Positions 8,995-17,620 of a stretch of 64,000 bases of DNA are shown one piece after another. The stretch lies in the NCBI RefSeq assembly GCF_000934465.1, contig NZ_JXWY01000042.1:52985-116984 (forward strand), in the 5' to 3' direction. This DNA is from Staphylococcus microti. GTDB lineage: Bacteria; Bacillota; Bacilli; Staphylococcales; Staphylococcaceae. Positions within the stretch are counted from its first letter, which is position 1. Each line of letters starts with the position of its first letter. The notes under the pieces are model-generated. The model searched no databases. It was not told the origin of the DNA and worked only from the letters and a program-made list of their open reading frames with translations. The translations under genes were made by a program, and so were the position numbers.

Positions 8995-9037
8995 AAAAGC
9001 CCACTTTGTATATAGATGTTATATACAAAATGAGCTT
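8995..9037 (-). terminator. Hairpin terminator with an operator-like stem
   Basis: A near-perfect hairpin (arms TTTGTATATA / TATATACAAA, 5-nt loop, outer AAGC/GCTT) ends in TTTT when read on the minus strand, just after the 55-aa gene. The stem repeats the TGTATA/TATACA half-sites of the pmtR operator. Confidence 0.55.
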
Positions 9038-9051
9038 ATTAGATGTTTTTA

Positions 9052-9219
9052 TCATTTCTTTTGATCGTTATGACGACTAATAAAGGCACAGAGCATAAAA
9101 AGAATCGTTGCCACAAATAACTTAATCGCTGACGACTCTTCCCCTTGCACTTGAAAAACCATTCCGACAACAAAAATAATTGATGCGATGATAACAAAAA
9201 TTTTCGTTAAATGTTTCAT
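9052..9219 (-). CDS. Small two-segment membrane protein (55 aa)
   Basis: An uncharacterised small gene: MKHLTKIFVIIASIIFVVG... with two hydrophobic stretches (about residues 6-22 and 32-48) and a charged tail (SRHNDQKK). GAGGTG lies 6 nt before the ATG and a hairpin follows the stop, so it is probably a real gene. It is transcribed toward pmtR but separated from it by the terminator. No function can be assigned. Confidence 0.6.
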   Translation of the reverse strand: MKHLTKIFVIIASIIFVVGMVFQVQGEESSAIKLFVATILFMLCAFISRHNDQKK

Positions 9220-9376
9220 ATGATTCACCTCGATATGTTGTCACTTCCTGTATCATAACAAAATATGTGCATGACGCATAATGCTATTTTCATTTTTTTC
9301 ATATGCTTTCTTTAACTTTCACAGAATTCACGGTATGATAGAGTTATATTTCAATTTTAGAAGTGAGGCGGATTTT

Positions 9377-10666
9377 ATGAACCCATTAGCACTCAATCTC
9401 AACGAACAACTGAACGAACAAAACCCTAACTTACTCGATATGATGTCTGATTTAGGTAAAAACATGTACTATCCAAAAGGCATCTTAACACAATCAGCAG
9501 AAGCGAAATCAGCAGACTACAATGCAACGATTGGTATGGCAACGAACCGTGATGGCATGATGTATGCAGATGCTTTATACGATGTCTTTAACCATCTTTC
9601 TCCTGAAGACGTTTTTGCTTATGCAGCACCACAAGGTTTAGAAGCTTTGCGTGATTTATGGCTCAACAAAGTACTCAGTGACAATCCTGATTTAAAAGCA
9701 GATCAAGTGACACGTCCGATCGTGACAAACGCCTTAACACATGGTTTATCACTTGTTGGCGATATGTTCGTCAACCCGGGCGACACGGTGTTATTACCTG
9801 CCCATACATGGGGTAACTACAACCTCGTTTATGGTGTCCGTCATCAAGCAGACATTCAAAAATATCCAATCTTTGATGAAAATGGTCATTATACGACGCA
9901 AGGTTTGGTCGATACATTAAATGCCGTACAACAAGACAAAATCATTCTTATTTTAAACTATCCGAACAACCCAACTGGTTACACACCGACAGCAGACGAA
10001 GTGCATACGATTGTCGAGGCCATTGATGCCCTTGCAAAACGTGGTGTGAATGTTGTAACCGTCGTCGATGATGCTTATTTTGGACTATTTTATGAAAATG
10101 TGTACAAACAATCTATTTTTACAGCTTTAACAAATGTGAATAACCCACGTATTTTACCAATCCGTTTAGACGGCGCAACGAAAGAGTTTTTCGCTTGGGG
10201 CTTCCGTGTCGGATTTATCACATTCGGCTTATCAGATGCAACATCTCAACAAGTCGTTGAAGCGAAAGTGAAGGGGTTAATCCGTAGTAACAACTCAAAC
10301 GGTTCAACACCGTCACAATCTGCCGTTCGTTATGTTCTTGAAAACCCAGAACAATTCAACAAAGATATTCAAGCGAACATTGAGACACTAGAAGCACGTT
10401 ATCAAGTGACAAAAGAACTTGTATATAAAGAAGATTATCAAGCATTATGGCAACCTTACGACTTTAACTCAGGTTATTTCATGGCACTACGCGTGAAAGA
10501 GGTTAACGCTGAGACATTACGTAAACACTTGATTGAACAGTATTCAATCGGTATCGTCGCACTAAATGATACAGATATTCGTATCGCATTTAGCTGCATT
10601 GAAAAAGACGATATTCCACATGTTTTTGAAAAAATTGCACAAGGTATTCAAGATTTACAAAACTAA
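9377..10666 (+). CDS. PLP-dependent class I/II aminotransferase
   Basis: This 429-aa fold-type I aminotransferase has a cofactor-phosphate/Asn segment LNYPNNPTGY, Asp/Tyr VVDDAYFGLF and the Schiff-base lysine in DGATKEFFAWGFRVGF. I use ATG 9377, preceded by AAGTGAGGCGG; the track-style longer start at 9281 would run through the promoter (-10 TATGAT near 9334). The amino donor and acceptor cannot be read from the sequence. It is monocistronic, with its own promoter and terminator. Confidence 0.85.
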   Translation: MNPLALNLNEQLNEQNPNLLDMMSDLGKNMYYPKGILTQSAEAKSADYNATIGMATNRDGMMYADALYDVFNHLSPEDVFAYAAPQGLEALRDLWLNKVLSDNPDLKADQVTRPIVTNALTHGLSLVGDMFVNPGDTVLLPAHTWGNYNLVYGVRHQADIQKYPIFDENGHYTTQGLVDTLNAVQQDKIILILNYPNNPTGYTPTADEVHTIVEAIDALAKRGVNVVTVVDDAYFGLFYENVYKQSIFTALTNVNNPRILPIRLDGATKEFFAWGFRVGFITFGLSDATSQQVVEAKVKGLIRSNNSNGSTPSQSAVRYVLENPEQFNKDIQANIETLEARYQVTKELVYKEDYQALWQPYDFNSGYFMALRVKEVNAETLRKHLIEQYSIGIVALNDTDIRIAFSCIEKDDIPHVFEKIAQGIQDLQN

Positions 10667-10676
10667 TTAAACCACG

Positions 10677-10717
10677 AGAGACAGCGTTTGCCATCAACAA
10701 TCGTCTGTCTCTTTTTC
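10677..10717 (+). terminator. Terminator after the aminotransferase
   Basis: Stem AGAGACAG / CTGTCTCT followed by five T. Confidence 0.7.
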
Positions 10718-10754
10718 TCATACTTTACAACTTGCACAGAGGAGCTAGAACAAC

Positions 10755-11267
10755 ATGTACTTTTATTATCAACATATTGAAACACCATTAGGACGCATGA
10801 CAGCTATCGTGAATGATCATGCGCTTTTAAGTTTGTCGTTTACTGACTCAAAAGATTACGATACAGCTTGGGCAAAATTCGAGCACCTTGGTACGCTGAC
10901 ACAAATTTTGACACACCCTATCATTCATCAAATTGCCAACGAACTTGAAGCCTATTTTCATGGAACGTGTCAGCAGTTTAAAACACCTGTTGACTATGTC
11001 ATTGGGACACCTTTTCAACAAAGTGTGTGGCATGCTTTGAAACAACTAGGCTATGGGGAGCAAGTGACGTATAGTACGATTGCTACGGCGATTGGCAAAC
11101 CGAAAAGTGTCCGCGCTGTCGCATCTGCCATTGGACTGAATCCCCTATCAATTATCGTTCCTTGTCATCGTGTCTTGCGAAAAGATGGCCGTCTCGGTGG
11201 TTTCAATAGTGGTATTCATCGTAAAAAATATTTACTTACACTTGAAGGAGGACGTTGGCATGAATGA
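10755..11267 (+). CDS. ogt: Methylated-DNA-protein-cysteine methyltransferase
   Basis: This 170-aa suicide DNA-repair protein transfers the alkyl group from O6-methylguanine to its own cysteine. The active-site motif IVPCHRVL is present near residue 136, with the arginine-finger helix (TYSTIATAIGKPKSVRAVASAIGLNPL) before it. The length is that of Ogt proteins without an Ada domain. Its last 8 nt overlap the next gene, so the two are translated together. Confidence 0.93.
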   Translation: MYFYYQHIETPLGRMTAIVNDHALLSLSFTDSKDYDTAWAKFEHLGTLTQILTHPIIHQIANELEAYFHGTCQQFKTPVDYVIGTPFQQSVWHALKQLGYGEQVTYSTIATAIGKPKSVRAVASAIGLNPLSIIVPCHRVLRKDGRLGGFNSGIHRKKYLLTLEGGRWHE

Positions 11268-12492
11268 CCGACATACTGAAATATTGGAAACATTGATTGC
11301 ACATCCGACTGTTAGCCCACCAGCACGTAATACCGTTCCACTCCAAAATCAAATCCAACAATGGTTATGTGCAATCGGCTTTGACGTCACACAAATTCCT
11401 TTTTACGATAACGACAGTATTATTGTCGCAACGTTAAAAGGACGTGATGCGGACGCACCGAAATTAATTTTAAACGGACATATTGATGTCGCCGAAGTTG
11501 AAGACACACGTTATTGGCATACGAATCCTTTTGAATTGGTCATTAAAGACGAGTATTGTTACGGTCGTGGCGTAGCAGACATGAAAGGCGGTATCTCCGC
11601 ACTCATTTATACGTTAGAACAACTTCATAATGAAGGGATGCAACCTAAGGGCGACATTATCGTTCAAATCGTTGCAGGTGAAGAAGTTGGCGAAGCAGGC
11701 ACAAAAATCGCCTGTGAACATTCGCCACAAGCAGACCTTGCCCTTGTCTTAGACACGAGCGATGCCATTGCTATGGGTCAAGGCGGTGTCATTACTGGTT
11801 GGATTACGATTGAAAGTGATGAAACCATTCATGATGGTGCCAGAAGTCACATCATTCATGCAGGTGGTGGACGTCACGGTGCGAGTGCCATTGAAAAAAT
11901 GATGAAAGTCATCCAAGCTTTACAAGAGTTAGAACGCCATTGGGCTGTCACGAAATCGTATCCGGGCATGCCGGCTGGCGCGAATACGATTAATCCGGCC
12001 GTTATTCAAGGCGGTCGACACCCTGCCTTTATAGCCGACAAATGCGAATTATGGATTACAGTACATTATTTACCTGATGAAGATTACGAGACTGTCATAC
12101 AAGAAATTGAAAATTATTTGGACCAAGTGGCGCGCAGTGATCTTTGGTTACAACATCATCCGTTACAATATCGTTGGGGCGGGTCATCTATGATTGAAGA
12201 TCAAGGTGAAATATTCCCAAGCTTTACACTTCCAGAACATCATCCCGGTTTCAAACTACTCCAAGATGCACACCATTCCATTCATAAACAACCACTCCAA
12301 ACAACCATGAGTACCACTGTAACCGACGGCGGTTGGACGGCATATTTCGGTATACCAACCATTCTATACGGCCCAGGTAAACTTGATGAAGCACATGGTA
12401 CGAATGAAAAACTGAAACAATCCGAACTTGAACAATTTACAGATGTTTTATATCAATTTTTAAAGAAATGGTATAAACAACCAAGAAAATAA
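11260..12492 (+). CDS. M20 family metallo-deacetylase (ArgE/DapE-like)
   Basis: This 410-aa di-zinc amidohydrolase shows the family metal motifs: LILNGHIDVAEVED (His/Asp), GRGVADMKGGISA (bridging Asp) and IVAGEEVGEAGT (Glu-Glu). A central dimerisation domain and a C-terminal zinc histidine (AHGTNEK) follow. ATG 11260 is preceded by GAAGGAGG within ogt; the longer frame reaching back to 11170 only reads ogt out of frame. The substrate is an N-acyl amino acid or diaminopimelate derivative; which one cannot be told. Confidence 0.85.
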   Translation: MNDRHTEILETLIAHPTVSPPARNTVPLQNQIQQWLCAIGFDVTQIPFYDNDSIIVATLKGRDADAPKLILNGHIDVAEVEDTRYWHTNPFELVIKDEYCYGRGVADMKGGISALIYTLEQLHNEGMQPKGDIIVQIVAGEEVGEAGTKIACEHSPQADLALVLDTSDAIAMGQGGVITGWITIESDETIHDGARSHIIHAGGGRHGASAIEKMMKVIQALQELERHWAVTKSYPGMPAGANTINPAVIQGGRHPAFIADKCELWITVHYLPDEDYETVIQEIENYLDQVARSDLWLQHHPLQYRWGGSSMIEDQGEIFPSFTLPEHHPGFKLLQDAHHSIHKQPLQTTMSTTVTDGGWTAYFGIPTILYGPGKLDEAHGTNEKLKQSELEQFTDVLYQFLKKWYKQPRK

Positions 12493-12699
12493 CATTACAG
12501 TCCGTATCATACGTAAAAACAATTTTTCACCTTTTATTATTTTATAAAAACAAAAAGAGAGACGAGCACTTCACTTCATACCCTATGTATGCTAATATCA
12601 AAAGTGGTTATACACATATAATTTATATGTGACAATAGAAATAAATATGACAACTATTGTTAAGACTCAAGAAAAATAATGAATGAATCTAGGTGACTT

Positions 12700-13650
12700 A
12701 TGACTAAGAAAGTATCTATTATTGTTCCATTGTACAATCGCGAAAAAACGATAGGACGCTTATTACAAAAAATCCAAAATCAAACATTTGATCTCAATCA
12801 AGTAGAAGTGATTGTTTCTGATGACTGCTCAACGGATAGCTCAGTCGATGTCGTTAAAACATTTGTGGACAAAATCCCACACTTAGTAATTCTTGAAAGT
12901 GAAACGAATTCAGGTGGTGCATCCATTCCGCGAAATAAAGCATTAGATGTAGCGACAGGCGAATGGGTATTATTTATCGACTCCGATGACTATATTACAG
13001 AACATTCATTAGAAGATGCGTTGGCAGCTGCAGATCAATACGGAGATGAAATGATTTGTTTACCATATTTTAGAGGAGAAAACAGTACGAGACCAATTAG
13101 CCGTTCTGCATTTTCATTTCCTCAAACAATTGGTAACTTACAATTTGAAAATACAAAATTATTTAATACGTTAAACGTTATTAGCAAGTTAATTAAACGT
13201 GACATTATTGAAGCCAACAACATTCGCTTCCCTGCTGGTATTAAAGTCCGTGAAGACAACTGGTTCTTAATGCAAGCATATAGTGTCGTAAATGGCATTA
13301 CAGTACTCGGTAACGAAAAAGACTATTATTTCTACGAGCAACAAGATGAAGTCGCATTGACACATCATTCAAAGACACCGCCGAGAGATGCTGTAAAAAT
13401 CTATATCGCTGTGTATGACTTTATTATGAAACATCCACAAATTCCACATTCACGAAAAGTAACGTTACTGACAATCTTTTTAAACCGTTACACAAACATG
13501 ATTAAACGTGGACAATACGCACCCGTTCGTTTCTTTGATCATACAAAAGATACGTTAAAAGAAATGCTGGATAATCCACATGCGACAAAAGATACGATTG
13601 CTTTTATTAACAGTTTGTTCGCAGGTGACTATGATCAATACCGTTCGTAA
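12700..13650 (+). CDS. GT-A family 2 glycosyltransferase, TarP-like (wall teichoic acid)
   Basis: This 316-aa enzyme begins with a GT2 Rossmann-like domain (VSIIVPLYNREKTIGRLL; VSDDCSTDSS; LFIDSDDYITEHSLEDAL). The metal-binding DSD is at about residues 94-96 and a probable catalytic base lies in KVREDNWF (D186). The NSGGASIPRNKAL segment, the DSD position and the ED pair parallel S. aureus TarP/TarS, which add GlcNAc to ribitol-phosphate wall teichoic acid. The substrate is therefore inferred, and another cell-wall or capsule glycan is possible. AGGTGA precedes the ATG. The last 284 bp exist in a second copy at 16191-16474. Confidence 0.75.
   Translation: MTKKVSIIVPLYNREKTIGRLLQKIQNQTFDLNQVEVIVSDDCSTDSSVDVVKTFVDKIPHLVILESETNSGGASIPRNKALDVATGEWVLFIDSDDYITEHSLEDALAAADQYGDEMICLPYFRGENSTRPISRSAFSFPQTIGNLQFENTKLFNTLNVISKLIKRDIIEANNIRFPAGIKVREDNWFLMQAYSVVNGITVLGNEKDYYFYEQQDEVALTHHSKTPPRDAVKIYIAVYDFIMKHPQIPHSRKVTLLTIFLNRYTNMIKRGQYAPVRFFDHTKDTLKEMLDNPHATKDTIAFINSLFAGDYDQYRS
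13367..13650 (+). repeat. Direct repeat, copy A (3' end of the glycosyltransferase gene)
   Basis: These 284 bp recur at 16191-16474 in the same orientation, with 9 differences by my alignment (about 97% identity) and a central run of roughly 190 bp with none. They bracket the MFS/ATP-grasp cassette. Confidence 0.95.
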
Positions 13651-13657
13651 TAAAGCG

Positions 13658-13706
13658 AAACGACCCATAACGCTCAGACTTATGAGACGTTGTGGGTCGT
13701 TTTTTT
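13658..13706. terminator. Terminator of the glycosyltransferase gene
   Basis: Stem AAACGACCCATAACG / CGTTGTGGGTCGTTT followed by T7 on the plus strand. It probably also stops the convergent MFS gene. Confidence 0.8.
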
Positions 13707-14799
13707 AAGCTTTGATGTGTTTATGATTAGCATTCAGTAATAGTAATAAAATAATTAAGAGCAAGAATGGCGCTAGCCAAACGTAAGCAATATCTATCAT
13801 TCCTAAATAAATACTAATAGCAAGCACTGGTAGTCCGAATGCATTACCGATTGAATAGATTTTCTTCACGGTATGACTTGCATATTGTACAACGATGATT
13901 TTTCTAAACATAATTCTCGCGCCACCAAAAGCAATACCAAACAATAACATCAATAACAAGCGTATCAACAGCACTTCATCAAAGACGTACCACAATAACG
14001 GTATTGTAAGACTCATTAACAGAAATACAATCCCCCATTTATGCGATAAAAACTTGCTAAGCAACATACCGATGACTGCCATACCAATGCCTAACATACT
14101 ATCTAAAAATGCAACTTCATATATCTTTCTGTGATAGTAAGAAGTATAAATGGGTAGCATGAAATTGATTGTCCCGAGTATCGGCCACATTAACATACCG
14201 ATAACATAATGGACTATTTTAACTGATTCCGTTTTTCCTGAAGTTTCTTCTGTCGCCATTTTTGAATTTCCGACCGCTTTTGTCATCAGGAATAACACTA
14301 AATATGCCACACTTGATAAAATAAAAATAATGCGTAGGTTTAGAAAACCTGTAAGTAATGTGATAAATAACGGTCCTATCATTAAGGCAACTTGGTTCAC
14401 TGTCATGGATAGCGAGCTATATTTATTAATATATGTTTCATCTTTGCCTTCAACAAGTTCAGAAAACCAAAATTCAAAACTTGTCTCTAACACAAAGAAA
14501 ATAATCCATAAAATAAAGTTGCTTAAAATTAATAACGGTGTATCCGTATATAAAAATGACATGATGAATACTAAACCAAAGATTAATAGAAAAGCATACT
14601 TAGTCAACGCACTTCCCGATGAATTCTTAAATATCGTATTAATAATGATGGGAGTAAAAATGGCTGGCACAAATGATAGTACTGTCGCAATCGCTAAATC
14701 TGTTGCCGACTCGGGATCTGCTAATTCCCAGTTAATGAGTAGAATCAATCCACCACAAATGAACCGATACAATGCTGTAATCATAAGATACCTAGTCAT
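13705..14799 (-). CDS. MFS exporter, partner of the ATP-grasp ligase
   Basis: This is an approximately 364-aa protein with about 12 hydrophobic segments, resembling an MFS efflux protein (two halves around the loop GNSKMATEETSGKTES). I prefer ATG 14799, which has GGAGAG 7 nt upstream. The other ATG (14814) overlaps the stop of the ligase gene (ATGGAGAGTGA) and has no ribosome site. Tight coupling to an ATP-grasp ligase recalls bacilysin bacD-bacE, where the MFS protein exports the dipeptide and gives self-resistance; here this is inference. Confidence 0.7.
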   Translation of the reverse strand: MTRYLMITALYRFICGGLILLINWELADPESATDLAIATVLSFVPAIFTPIIINTIFKNSSGSALTKYAFLLIFGLVFIMSFLYTDTPLLILSNFILWIIFFVLETSFEFWFSELVEGKDETYINKYSSLSMTVNQVALMIGPLFITLLTGFLNLRIIFILSSVAYLVLFLMTKAVGNSKMATEETSGKTESVKIVHYVIGMLMWPILGTINFMLPIYTSYYHRKIYEVAFLDSMLGIGMAVIGMLLSKFLSHKWGIVFLLMSLTIPLLWYVFDEVLLIRLLLMLLFGIAFGGARIMFRKIIVVQYASHTVKKIYSIGNAFGLPVLAISIYLGMIDIAYVWLAPFLLLIILLLLLNANHKHIKA

Positions 14800-14803
14800 A
14801 CGT

Positions 14804-16045
14804 TCACTCTCCATAATTAAAGATACGTTCTGCTAAGTGCTTACTTTTCTCAATATGACGGAATGTTTTAGTTGTTGGCAGTTGTGAGAATGTAAATTGC
14901 ACTATACCTTCTCTACTACTCCAATTCTCAGGATTCCCTGCAATATCTCCTACTTTTTTAAGGAGATTTACACGGACAATCTCTTTATCTGCAGAAATAT
15001 CTGGATAATTAATCTGTTTGATTTCACCTAAAGGCGCTTTTAAAAACGCAATAGCAGATGTTTGTGTTGGTTTAAATTCATAGACATCTTGTATTTCATT
15101 GTTTAAATACATCGCAATATGTAATTCATATGGATTGATACCATAAGATGATTCAATTAAATCCATAATTGCATCGCCACCCGGTCTTGCAGCAGCCTCA
15201 ATCACAAATAATTCTTGTGCTTTCACTTTAATTTCAACATGTGCAACACCTCGATCAATGCCGAGCGCCTTACATGCATCTATTGCTAATTTATTAATGT
15301 GCATATCGTTATAGCGGTGGCTTGGTACAACATGCCCCATCTCTGTAAACCATGGTTTCGGTGACAAATACTTTTCCGTCACTGTGATGACTTGATAAAA
15401 GTCTTTGCCACATAATACTTCAACAGATACTTCATCATCACTTTCAATATATTCTTCCATTAAAAATTCATTTTTCGACACTTTAAATGCGTCCGCATAC
15501 TTCTCCATGACTTTTTGAGATTGTGCATACGCATCTAAACATTCCTCTAAATTATTTGCTAAATAGACACCGCCACTACCACCAAAATCAACAGGTTTAA
15601 TAATGACTGGAAATGAAAATTCTTTGGCTAATGTTTTTAATTGTGCCAAACTCTCAAATTTTTTAGACTTCGCTGTTGAAACACTATGCTGTGTAAATAA
15701 GCGTTTCATTTCATATTTACTACGACACGCTTCAACGACTTCTTGTTTTAAATAAGGCAATCCATATGTTGCATTCAATTGATTGGCTACTTTTAATGTC
15801 CAATCATTGAGCGGCACAATCGCTTTCGGTTCATAGCCTTTTATCTTATATTCATCAATTTGTTTTTTTAACGCATCATAATTTAACGGATCGGCATCTA
15901 AGCAAAAATCAAAATAAGCATTATAGTGATATTTAGCATTTTTGATTGCTGTCCATACTTGAAAATCCTCTACTGCTTTTCCACCTGCATAAGACCTTTC
16001 GCGCAAAAACTGCTCAGCACCTAATAATAGTAAATATTCTGTCAT
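14804..16045 (-). CDS. ATP-grasp ligase, L-amino-acid ligase (BacD-like)
   Basis: This 413-aa ATP-grasp enzyme shows a glycine-rich ATP lid (FPVIIKPVDFGGSGGVYLA, about residues 142-160), a central EEYIESDDEVSVEV strand, TEMGHVVPSHRY, and C-terminal Mg/ATP residues (VAHVEIKV...LFVIEAAARPGGDAIMDLI). The GHxxPS and EAxARPGGD arrangement is that of L-amino-acid ligases making dipeptides with ATP hydrolysis to ADP. Carboxylase-type ATP-grasps lack the GHxxPS segment. No other biosynthetic gene is adjacent. It is the first gene of a two-gene operon with the MFS exporter and is divergent from the repeat copy B. Confidence 0.75.
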   Translation of the reverse strand: MTEYLLLLGAEQFLRERSYAGGKAVEDFQVWTAIKNAKYHYNAYFDFCLDADPLNYDALKKQIDEYKIKGYEPKAIVPLNDWTLKVANQLNATYGLPYLKQEVVEACRSKYEMKRLFTQHSVSTAKSKKFESLAQLKTLAKEFSFPVIIKPVDFGGSGGVYLANNLEECLDAYAQSQKVMEKYADAFKVSKNEFLMEEYIESDDEVSVEVLCGKDFYQVITVTEKYLSPKPWFTEMGHVVPSHRYNDMHINKLAIDACKALGIDRGVAHVEIKVKAQELFVIEAAARPGGDAIMDLIESSYGINPYELHIAMYLNNEIQDVYEFKPTQTSAIAFLKAPLGEIKQINYPDISADKEIVRVNLLKKVGDIAGNPENWSSREGIVQFTFSQLPTTKTFRHIEKSKHLAERIFNYGE

Positions 16046-16190
16046 TTTAATCCTCCAATGTTTAATGTTTATAATTAAATACTAACAAAAACACGAATTA
16101 CATGGAAGTATTTTTTTAAAAAGTACGTTATTCAAACGCTTTCTCAATCATGATTTGTATTTAATATATTCTTCAAAATCAAAATTACGA

Positions 16191-16474
16191 ATTCAAAAAC
16201 ACCGCCGAGAGACGCTGTAAAAATCTTTATCGCTGTGTATGACTTTATTATGAAACATCCACAAATTCCACATTCACGAAAAGTAACGTTACTGACAATC
16301 TTTTTAAACCGTTACACAAACATGATTAAACGTGGACAATACGCACCCGTTCGTTTCTTTGATCATACAAAAGATACGTTAAAAGAAATGCTGGATAATC
16401 CACATGCGACAAAAGATACAATTGCTTTTATTAATAGTTTGTTCGCAGGCGACTACGATCAATATCGTTCTTAA
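16191..16474 (+). pseudogene. Duplicate 3' fragment of the glycosyltransferase gene (repeat copy B)
   Basis: It encodes the last 94 codons of the 12700-13650 gene with one amino-acid change (KIYIAV to KIFIAV), and it has no ribosome site or 5' part. Most base differences from copy A lie in the last 60 bp and are synonymous. It is followed by its own related terminator. It is best explained as the remnant gene end left when the ligase/MFS cassette was inserted. Confidence 0.9.
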
Positions 16475-16477
16475 AAA

Positions 16478-16520
16478 ATCGACCCACAACTTACCAAAAC
16501 TGGTGTGTTGTGGGTCTTAT
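16478..16520. terminator. Terminator after the gene fragment
   Basis: Stem GACCCACAAC / GTTGTGGGTC with an A/T-rich flank on both sides. It is related to the terminator after copy A and probably serves metQ as well. Confidence 0.7.
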
Positions 16521-16526
16521 ATATGA

Positions 16527-17327
16527 CTAAGGCACTTTCCAATAATCATCTTTATTTTCTTCATCTAATACTTTTTTGAAGCCTTCTGATTGGTATGCTT
16601 CTTTAATATCTTTTACCCATTGTTCATCTTTATTCTTACTATTTACAACAACTTGAAGATATAAATCATCAACTAAGTCTTCTTTTAATAACCCTTTAGC
16701 AGGATCTACCTTTGAAGCATAGACAATAGAACCCGGGATTACAGCATAATCTACTTCATCTAAAATTCTAGGAATATTTGCTGAATCCATTGTTTTAATA
16801 TTTAAGTTTTTTGGGTTTTCAGCAATATCTTTTTCAGTAATTTTAATGTCATTTTTATCTGCATCTAATTGAATCCAACCAGCTTTTTCTAATAATCTTA
16901 ATGCTCTTGCTGTGTTAGATGGATCTTGTGGTATTGCAATGGTATCTCCTTGCTTTACACTATTAAGATCATCATTTCTATTTGAAAAAATTTGTGCAGG
17001 TACGGTTGGAATTTTAGTGATATTCGTTAGCTTTGCATCTCTTTCTTTATTAAACGTATCCATATAAGCTTTATGTTGATCAACGTTCACATCTACACTA
17101 CCTTCTTGTAATGCAACATCTGCTTGTAGCAATTCAGAAAAACTTTTATCTTTAACCGTATAGCCTTTGTCTTCTAATTCAGGTTTGATCCCTTTTAAAA
17201 ATAATTCACTATAAGGTCCTGGCGACGTTGCGACAGTAATTTCTTTTTTGTCTTTTTCCCCATTCCCACATGCAACCAATACTACCGATAAGACGAGCAT
17301 CAATAACAATAAGCTATTTTTCTTCAT
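16527..17327 (-). CDS. metQ: MetQ/NlpA-type substrate-binding lipoprotein
   Basis: This 266-aa protein has a lipoprotein signal peptide (MKKNSLLLLMLVLSVVLVAC, lipobox LVAC, Cys20). The mature part has MetQ/NlpA features: TVATSPGPYSELF, VNVDQHKAYMDTFN, IPQDPSNTARALRLLEKAGWI and a YAVIPGSIVYAS loop. It would bind methionine (or a related ligand) for an ABC importer. No metN or metI gene is next to it, so it is an orphan that must use a transporter encoded elsewhere. No T-box or S-box leader is seen upstream. Confidence 0.85.
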   Translation of the reverse strand: MKKNSLLLLMLVLSVVLVACGNGEKDKKEITVATSPGPYSELFLKGIKPELEDKGYTVKDKSFSELLQADVALQEGSVDVNVDQHKAYMDTFNKERDAKLTNITKIPTVPAQIFSNRNDDLNSVKQGDTIAIPQDPSNTARALRLLEKAGWIQLDADKNDIKITEKDIAENPKNLNIKTMDSANIPRILDEVDYAVIPGSIVYASKVDPAKGLLKEDLVDDLYLQVVVNSKNKDEQWVKDIKEAYQSEGFKKVLDEENKDDYWKVP

Positions 17328-17452
17328 AAACGGTCCCCTTTCTAATTCCGACTATTATTGTATGTTTTAAAGATATCATATCACTTAAAGTAGAAAAGTC
17401 AATAAAGATTATCATGATGACACATATGCGAGACTCACTTATTGCCACAACT

Positions 17453-17491
17453 GAAAAAACCCACAACTTCCTGTGTTTGAAAAGTTGCGGG
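17453..17491 (-). terminator. Terminator after the DUF4176 mini-gene
   Basis: On the minus strand, CCCGCAACTT / AAGTTGTGGG is followed by six T. Confidence 0.8.
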
Positions 17492-17500
17492 TGCCTATAT

Positions 17501-17620
17501 TTAACTCATCTCATCATTATCATCATAGAGATAGGCACGATTGACAATCATCAAAGGGATTTCTCCCGTTTCTGTCAGAACAACACTGCCAATTGGTAAA
17601 TTATCATTTGTTTTATTCAT
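17501..17620 (-). CDS. Very short DUF4176-like protein (39 aa)
   Basis: The sequence begins MNKTNDNLPIGSVVLTETGE and ends ...NRAYLYDDNDEMS. The LPIGSVVxL...LMIxNR pattern is the start of DUF4176, a family frequently found with type VII secretion effectors, but known members are roughly twice as long. It overlaps the upstream gene by 8 nt (ATGAATAA) and is followed by a good terminator. It is therefore expressed as part of a two-gene unit, or it is a truncated remnant. Confidence 0.6.
   Translation of the reverse strand: MNKTNDNLPIGSVVLTETGEIPLMIVNRAYLYDDNDEMS

Noticed and set aside
16235-16474. Possible small independent gene encoding the glycosyltransferase C-terminus
   Set aside because: It has no ribosome site before the ATG and is a near-identical copy of the 3' end of the upstream gene, so it is a duplicated fragment.
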